Positions 59,442-64,000 of a stretch of DNA of 64,000 nucleotides are shown here, piece by piece (position 1 is the first letter of the stretch; each line of letters opens with the position of its first letter). Position numbers and translations under genes: made by a program. Under the pieces are notes generated by a model. That model saw nothing but the letters and a program-made list of their open reading frames with translations. It had not been told where the DNA came from and did not search any database. This stretch comes from Pseudonocardia alni (GTDB taxonomy: Bacteria > Actinomycetota > Actinomycetes > Mycobacteriales > Pseudonocardiaceae). Location: the NCBI RefSeq assembly GCF_002813375.1, contig NZ_PHUJ01000003.1, positions 2,728,001-2,792,000 on the forward strand. The letters are read 5' to 3'.

Positions 59442-60713
59442 ATGGCCATCGAGCTCAACCAGATCTGGGACTTCCCGATCAAGGAGTTCCACCCGTTCCC
59501 GCGAGCCCTGCTGGGCGTCGGCGCCCACGACATCCTCGGCGTCGAGGCGAAGAACATGGGGATGACCCGCGCCCTGTTCGTCACCTCGGGCCTGCGCGGC
59601 TCCGGGATCGTGGAGGAGCTCAAGGGCAAGGTCGAGTACCAGGGCGTCGACGTGGTCGTCTACGACCAGGTCGAGTCCAACCCCAAGGACTACAACTGCA
59701 TGGACGCCGCCGCGCTCTACACGAGCGAGAAGTGCGACGGCATCATCTCGATCGGCGGCGGCTCCTCGCACGACGCCGCCAAGGGCGCCCGCGTCGTCAT
59801 CGCCCACGACGGCCGCAACATCAACGAGTTCGAGGGCTTCTCGAAGTCCACGAACATGGAGAACCCGAAGCACATCGCGGTCTCCACCACCGCAGGCACC
59901 GGGTCCGAGACCTCGTGGGCGTACGTCATCACCAACACCAGCGACATGGACAACCCGAAGAAGTGGGTCGGGTTCGACGACGCCGTGGTCGCCACCCTGG
60001 CGCTGGACGACCCGCTGCTCTACTACAGCTGCCCGCAGCACTTCACCGCCTTCTGCGGGTTCGACGTCCTCGCCCACGGGTCCGAGCCGTACGTCTCGCG
60101 GCTGGACTTCGAGCCCTCGCTGGGGAACGCGATCTACTCGATCGAGCTCGTCGGGCGCTACCTGCGCGAGGCGGTGTACGAGCCGCGCAACCTCGAGGCG
60201 CGGTCGAAGATGATGCACGCGCAGTACATCGCGGCCCAGGCGTTCAACTCCGGCGGCCTCGGCCTGGTGCACTCCGCGTCGCACGCGGTCTCGGCGTTCT
60301 TCGACACCCACCACGGCCTGAACAACGCCATCGCCCTGCCGCGTGTGTGGGAGTACAACCTGCCGTCGCGCTACGAGCGCTACGCGAAGATCGCCACCGC
60401 GCTCGGTGTGGACACCCGCAACATGACGACCGTGCAGGCCGCGGACGCCGCGGTCGAGGAGGCCATCCGACTCTCCAAGGACGTCGGGATCCCGGACAAC
60501 TTCGGCGCGCTGCGGTCCGACAGCTACGACAAGAACCGGATGAACACCGGCAAGTACTCCGGTGTCGGCGACACGATCCCCACCGACGGCGACACCGTCC
60601 ACCGGATCGCGGAGCACATGATGGGCGACTACTGCACCCCGGGCAACCCCCGCGAGTGCACGGTCGAGGCGCTGGTCCCGATGGTGGACCACGCGTTCAA
60701 CAAGTCCTACTAG
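59442..60713 (+). CDS. mdo: NDMA-dependent methanol dehydrogenase homologue (nicotinoprotein, group III iron-type ADH)
   Basis: The 423-residue enzyme begins ELNQIWDFPIKEFHPFPRALLGVGAHD, has GGGSSHDAAKGARV (NAD phosphate loop), and has metal-ligand segments GFDVLAHGSEPY and VHSASHAVSAFFDTHHGLNNAIALP. It matches the MNO/MDO subgroup that keeps NAD(P) bound and is thought to be reoxidised through mycofactocin. It should oxidise methanol, other short alcohols or formaldehyde. It has a clean gaggag site and strongly biased codons (AAC, TAC, AAG), suggesting high expression. Position beside the mft genes supports dependence on mycofactocin. Confidence 0.92.
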   Translation: MAIELNQIWDFPIKEFHPFPRALLGVGAHDILGVEAKNMGMTRALFVTSGLRGSGIVEELKGKVEYQGVDVVVYDQVESNPKDYNCMDAAALYTSEKCDGIISIGGGSSHDAAKGARVVIAHDGRNINEFEGFSKSTNMENPKHIAVSTTAGTGSETSWAYVITNTSDMDNPKKWVGFDDAVVATLALDDPLLYYSCPQHFTAFCGFDVLAHGSEPYVSRLDFEPSLGNAIYSIELVGRYLREAVYEPRNLEARSKMMHAQYIAAQAFNSGGLGLVHSASHAVSAFFDTHHGLNNAIALPRVWEYNLPSRYERYAKIATALGVDTRNMTTVQAADAAVEEAIRLSKDVGIPDNFGALRSDSYDKNRMNTGKYSGVGDTIPTDGDTVHRIAEHMMGDYCTPGNPRECTVEALVPMVDHAFNKSY

Positions 60714-60734
60714 GACGTACCGCCCACCCGCCGT

Positions 60735-60760
60735 CGCGCCCGGATCAGCCCCCGGGCGCG
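60735..60760. terminator. GC hairpin between mdo and the moxR-like gene
   Basis: Arms cgcgcccgg and ccgggcgcg around an 8-nt loop, 22 bp after the mdo stop. It may lower transcription into the downstream genes and protect the mdo mRNA. Confidence 0.5.
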
Positions 60761-60816
60761 GCGGCGGCCGTCCGTCCGCCGCACCGCTGCGTGCGGCTCA
60801 GCAGTCGAGGAGAACG

Positions 60817-61935
60817 GTGTCCGACAGCACGGAGTTCGGCAAGGCACGGTCCGGCGGCGCGGCGTCCGGCCCGCCGGCCTTCGAGAGCGCGGAGGCGCTC
60901 ACCGAGGCGCTGTCCGGTCAGGACTACGTCATCGACCCCGGGTTCGCCGTGGTGGTGCACCTCGCCACGGCACTCGAACGCCCGCTGCTGCTGGAGGGCC
61001 CCGCCGGCGTCGGCAAGACCGAGCTGGCGAAGTCCCTGGCCGCGGCGAGCGGGCGCCGGCTGGTCCGGCTCCAGTGCTACGAGGGCCTCGACGACGGCCG
61101 CGCCCTCTACGAGTGGGACTACGGCAAGCAGCTGATGCACGTCCAGATGCTCCGCGACCGGATCGGGGAGCTGCTGTCGGGGACCACGACGATGGCCGAG
61201 GCCACCGCGCGGCTCCAGGAGCAGGACACCGGGCTCTACACCGAGTACTTCCTCTCCGCCCGCCCGCTGCTCGAGGCGGTCCTGTCCGACGACCCGGTGG
61301 TGCTGCTCGTCGACGAGGTCGACCGCACCGAGGAGTCGATGGAGGCCCTGCTGCTCGAGGTGCTGGCAGAGCGGCAGGTCACCGTGCCCGAGATCGGCAC
61401 CTTCACCGCGCGCTCCACCCCGTGGGTGGTGCTGACCTCCAACGACACCCGGGAGCTCTCCCCCGCCCTCAAGCGCCGCTGCCTGCACTACCAGGTCGAC
61501 TTCCCGACCCCCGAGCGCGAGACCGAGATCGTGTCCCGGCGGGCGCCCGAGGTGGCCGCCGACGTCGTCGCCGACGTCGTGGAGCTGGCCCGCAGGCTGC
61601 GGGGGTTCCCGCTGCGCAAGTCCCCGTCGATCTCGGAGGTCATCGACGCCGCCCGCGCCGCGGCCGTGCTCGGGCTCGCCACCACCGGCGAGGTCGAGAA
61701 GGTGCGCTCGGCGCTGCTGTCCGCGCTGCTCAAGTACGGCTCGGACCGCGAGCTCGCCGTGCGCCGTCTCGACGAGGGCGAGCCGGCGGCCGAGGTGGAC
61801 GTCGCGAGCGACGAGGGCTGGGTCCGCCGGTCCTCCCGGCCCGCCGACACCACCTCCGGCGCCTTCGGGAAGGGCCGGGCGAGCTCCGGTGCGACGCGCG
61901 CCGAGGCCGACCGGGCCCGGCGGATGCGGCGATGA
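60817..61935 (+). CDS. MoxR-family AAA+ ATPase (CoxD-like)
   Basis: The 372-residue protein has Walker A (LLEGPAGVGKTELAKSLA), Walker B (PVVLLVDEVDRTEE), and sensor 1 (WVVLTSNDTRELSPALKRRC) of the MoxR group. MoxR/CoxD chaperones insert metals or cofactors into dehydrogenases together with a VWA partner, here the next gene, whose ATG overlaps its stop. It may act on mdo or on the cox enzyme; the position right after mdo favours mdo. It begins GTG 60817 after a cgaggaga site. Confidence 0.86.
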   Translation: MSDSTEFGKARSGGAASGPPAFESAEALTEALSGQDYVIDPGFAVVVHLATALERPLLLEGPAGVGKTELAKSLAAASGRRLVRLQCYEGLDDGRALYEWDYGKQLMHVQMLRDRIGELLSGTTTMAEATARLQEQDTGLYTEYFLSARPLLEAVLSDDPVVLLVDEVDRTEESMEALLLEVLAERQVTVPEIGTFTARSTPWVVLTSNDTRELSPALKRRCLHYQVDFPTPERETEIVSRRAPEVAADVVADVVELARRLRGFPLRKSPSISEVIDAARAAAVLGLATTGEVEKVRSALLSALLKYGSDRELAVRRLDEGEPAAEVDVASDEGWVRRSSRPADTTSGAFGKGRASSGATRAEADRARRMRR

Positions 61936-63464
61936 CGGCGTCCGCGTCCGGCGACCCCGGCACGCGGCTGCTGTCGGTGCTGGCCGCCGCGTTCACCCGG
62001 GTGCTGCGGTCGCAGCGGGTGGCGGTGTCCCCCGCGGAGGCGATCGAGGTCCGCCGGGTGCTGGCGCTGCTCGGCGCGGCGGACACCGGGCGGCTGCGCG
62101 CAGGGCTGCGCGCCGTGACGGTGAAGTACGCCCACGAGCGGCCCGGGTTCGAGCGTGCCTTCGACGCGTTCTTCGGCCTCGTCGCCGGGGACGGTCCCGG
62201 CGCGGCCGGCGGCTCGGGGCCCGCCCTGCGCGAGCCCGGCGGCGACGGCCTGCCCGGGGACCTGGACCTCACCGAGGACGACGACCCGCTGGGCCGCTAC
62301 GCCGGCTACGACCCGAGCGCCGCCGAGGTGGGCGACCTGCTCGACGCGCCGGAGCAGGAGAAGGGGTTCGACCCCCACCGCGACGACGACGACGCCTCGC
62401 TGGGCGGCTCGGACAAGGACCTGTCGGTCTCCTCCGGCGAGGACCGGGGCCGGCGCGGCACGACCTACACCGTCGACCTCGAACGCGCCGGGGCCGCGGT
62501 CGGCCGCGAGCTCACCTCGGGGTCCACCACGCAGGCGTCGGGTGAGATCGCCTTCGACGACCCGGAGGCGATCCTGGCCTGGCTCGCGGAGTACGACCCG
62601 CACGCCGTCTACGCCGACGGCCCCGACGGCGAGGACCTCTCGGAGATCCAGCTCGACCGGCTCGTCGACGCGATCACCGACTTCGTCGCCCAGCTGGCCG
62701 AGCGGGTCGCGACCACCGGGGCCGAGGGCCCGGAGACCGGGGCCGGCGGGAACACGCTGGACTCCGCGGACATGGCACAGGCCTGCCACGAGCTGCTGCA
62801 CCGGATGCGCGGCGCGCCGCGCCGGGTGCCCCGCGAGCACGCGCACGGTCCGCTCGACGTGCGGCACACGGTCCGGCGCAGCATGCGCAGCGACGGCGTC
62901 CCGTTCCACCTGCACCACCGCGCGAAGGTCCCCGACCGGGTGCGGCTGCTGGTCGTCGCGGACGTGTCGCTGTCGGTGCGGTCGATCACCGCGTTCGTGC
63001 TCCGGCTCGCCCGCACCCTGCACCGGCAGGCGTTCCGCTGCCGGGTGCTCGCCTACGTCGACACCCCGGTCGAGGTCACCGACCTGCTGATGGCCGCGCA
63101 CGACGACCACGCACTGGCCGCTGTGCTCGCGGCGCCCGGCATCGACCTGGACGCCACCAGCGACTACGGGCGGGTGCTCCGGATCCTGAACGAGGACTTC
63201 GCCGACGCCGTCGACTCCCGGACCGCCGTCCTGTTCGTCGGGGACGGCCGGTCCAACGGCCTCCCGCCCGGGACCGACGAGCTGCGCCGCCTCGCCCGCC
63301 GCGCGTACCGGGTCGGGTGGATCACCCCGGAGCAGCGCCGCTACTGGGACCAGGCGTCCTGCGCCATGGGCGAGTACGAGGAGGTCCTCGACCACGTGCT
63401 GGTCGCCCGGGACGCCGACGAGCTGCTCGCCGGGGCGGGCGAGCTGGGGCACGCCCTGTCCTGA
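61932..63464 (+). CDS. VWA domain protein (CoxE-like)
   Basis: The 510-residue partner of the MoxR ATPase has an N-terminal helical region, an acidic Gly/Asp-rich middle (DDDDASLGGSDKDLSVSSGEDRG), and a C-terminal VWA with MIDAS motif VVADVSLSVRS (DxSxS) plus LFVGDGRSNG. CoxE/MoxR pairs mature Mo- or metal-dependent dehydrogenases. The genes are coupled by an ATGA overlap. In Amycolatopsis methanolica the methanol oxidoreductase works with additional protein components, and such a pair is a candidate for that role by analogy. Confidence 0.85.
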   Translation: MTASASGDPGTRLLSVLAAAFTRVLRSQRVAVSPAEAIEVRRVLALLGAADTGRLRAGLRAVTVKYAHERPGFERAFDAFFGLVAGDGPGAAGGSGPALREPGGDGLPGDLDLTEDDDPLGRYAGYDPSAAEVGDLLDAPEQEKGFDPHRDDDDASLGGSDKDLSVSSGEDRGRRGTTYTVDLERAGAAVGRELTSGSTTQASGEIAFDDPEAILAWLAEYDPHAVYADGPDGEDLSEIQLDRLVDAITDFVAQLAERVATTGAEGPETGAGGNTLDSADMAQACHELLHRMRGAPRRVPREHAHGPLDVRHTVRRSMRSDGVPFHLHHRAKVPDRVRLLVVADVSLSVRSITAFVLRLARTLHRQAFRCRVLAYVDTPVEVTDLLMAAHDDHALAAVLAAPGIDLDATSDYGRVLRILNEDFADAVDSRTAVLFVGDGRSNGLPPGTDELRRLARRAYRVGWITPEQRRYWDQASCAMGEYEEVLDHVLVARDADELLAGAGELGHALS

Positions 63465-63471
63465 GCGGTGC

Positions 63472-64000
63472 TCAGCCCTCGCGCAGCGACCGGCGCGGGA
63501 TGTCCGGGGCGGCCGCGCCCGCGGCGTCGCGGGGCATCCGCCGTGCGAACGTGACCACGGCGTCGGTCAGCGCGTCGAGCCGGTCGCGGACGCCGTCGTC
63601 GACGAGCGCGCCGCCGTCGAAGTGGGTGTTGTTCGCGTACACCGCGCCGGGGACCGCCCAGGCCCGGAAGAACCCGACGAGCGGCTTGAGCTCGTGCTCG
63701 ACCGCGAGGAAGTGGTGGTCGGTGCCCCCCGTCGCGACGAGCCCGACGGGCTTGCCCGCCAGTGCGTCGTTGGGGAGCACGTCGAACAGGTTCTTCAGCC
63801 GGCCGGTGTAGCTGCCGCGGTACATCGGGGTGCCGACGACGAGCGCGTCCGCCGCGACGACCCGGTCGATCACCGCGCGGGTGTCGCCGGTGTAGTCGGC
63901 GGGGTCGCGGCCGTCGGAGAAGACGACGTCGTGGTCGCGCAGGGCGAGCAGCTCAGCCGACACATCGTCGTGCGCGGCCGCCCTGGCCACCGCCAGTTCC
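63472..64000 (-). CDS. NAD(P)H-dependent FMN reductase-like protein (5' end outside window)
   Basis: The 3' part of a flavodoxin-fold reductase: VVAADALVVGTPMYRGSYTGRLKNLFDVLP (FMN loop), GKPVGLVATGGTDHHFLAVEHELKPLVGFFRAWAVPGAVYANNTHF. The frame continues past the right edge (ELAVARAAAHDD is internal), so the true start is not in view; the GTG at 63990 is not the start. It probably reduces FMN or acts as a quinone/azo-type reductase. Its neighbours give no clear pathway; it converges with the VWA gene. Confidence 0.75.
   Translation of the reverse strand, partial: ELAVARAAAHDDVSAELLALRDHDVVFSDGRDPADYTGDTRAVIDRVVAADALVVGTPMYRGSYTGRLKNLFDVLPNDALAGKPVGLVATGGTDHHFLAVEHELKPLVGFFRAWAVPGAVYANNTHFDGGALVDDGVRDRLDALTDAVVTFARRMPRDAAGAAAPDIPRRSLREG

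Overview
The window is very GC-rich, densely coded and has third codon positions that are almost all G or C. It carries mycothiol synthesis (mshA), mycofactocin synthesis, an NDMA-dependent methanol dehydrogenase homologue and many leaderless starts. Together these point to an actinobacterium, most likely Pseudonocardia or a close relative in the Pseudonocardiaceae; the genus is inferred. No rRNA, tRNA, CRISPR array or complete insertion sequence was recognised.

Layout. 1-8.7 kb: a GntR regulator (cut by the left edge) with an amino-acid permease, then single metabolic genes (TenA-like, hotdog thioesterase, D-amino-acid-oxidase-like, SDR, VOC, AraC, a GNAT lacking its CoA loop, a 4CL-like ligase). 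8.9-14.3 kb: a coupled minus-strand operon, DUF3027 > HSP90/sacsin-type ATPase > mshA > YbjN-like. 14.3-24.3 kb: glutaminyl cyclase-like lipoprotein, MFS, DUF2771 lipoprotein, LLM oxidoreductase, cold-shock protein, acyl-CoA synthetase, phospholipase D, subtilase. 24.4-29.8 kb: molybdate and molybdenum-cofactor genes (modC, modB, HTH-TOBE protein, moaA, moaD) around an acyl-CoA dehydrogenase. 30.3-41.8 kb: a two-component system, two paralogous Asp-rich PepSY-like proteins, and between them a four-gene Wadjet/MksBEFG-like SMC defence operon. 41.8-47.9 kb: a P1 peptidase and a form-II carbon-monoxide-dehydrogenase-like operon (coxS, coxL, coxM, coxG). 48.3-58.0 kb: the mycofactocin locus mftA-mftB-mftC-[OYE1-OYE2 fusion]-mftE, an opposite-strand phosphodiesterase gene, then mftF. 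58.2-63.5 kb: a DUF952-GNAT fusion, the nicotinoprotein alcohol dehydrogenase, and a MoxR ATPase/VWA (CoxE-like) pair. A flavin reductase-like gene is cut by the right edge.

How it fits together. MftA is the precursor peptide, MftB its recognition protein, MftC the radical-SAM maturase, MftE the peptidase and MftF the glycosyltransferase. The mdo-type dehydrogenase belongs to a family with tightly bound NAD(P) that is thought to be reoxidised through mycofactocin. The Mo hydroxylase coxSLM and the Mo genes upstream could oxidise aldehydes made by that dehydrogenase, and MoxR/VWA may mature either enzyme; this linkage is inference. The canonical mftD is absent.

The oddest stretch is 53.8-56.3 kb. 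The OYE1 half of the fused oxidoreductase has lost Fe-S cysteines and has taken in palindromic repeats, a hexanucleotide tract and a complete small membrane-protein gene on the opposite strand, all without breaking the reading frame. Palindromes also sit in the disordered tail of the Wadjet JetB protein, so in-frame palindromic insertions into coding linkers may be a feature of this genome.
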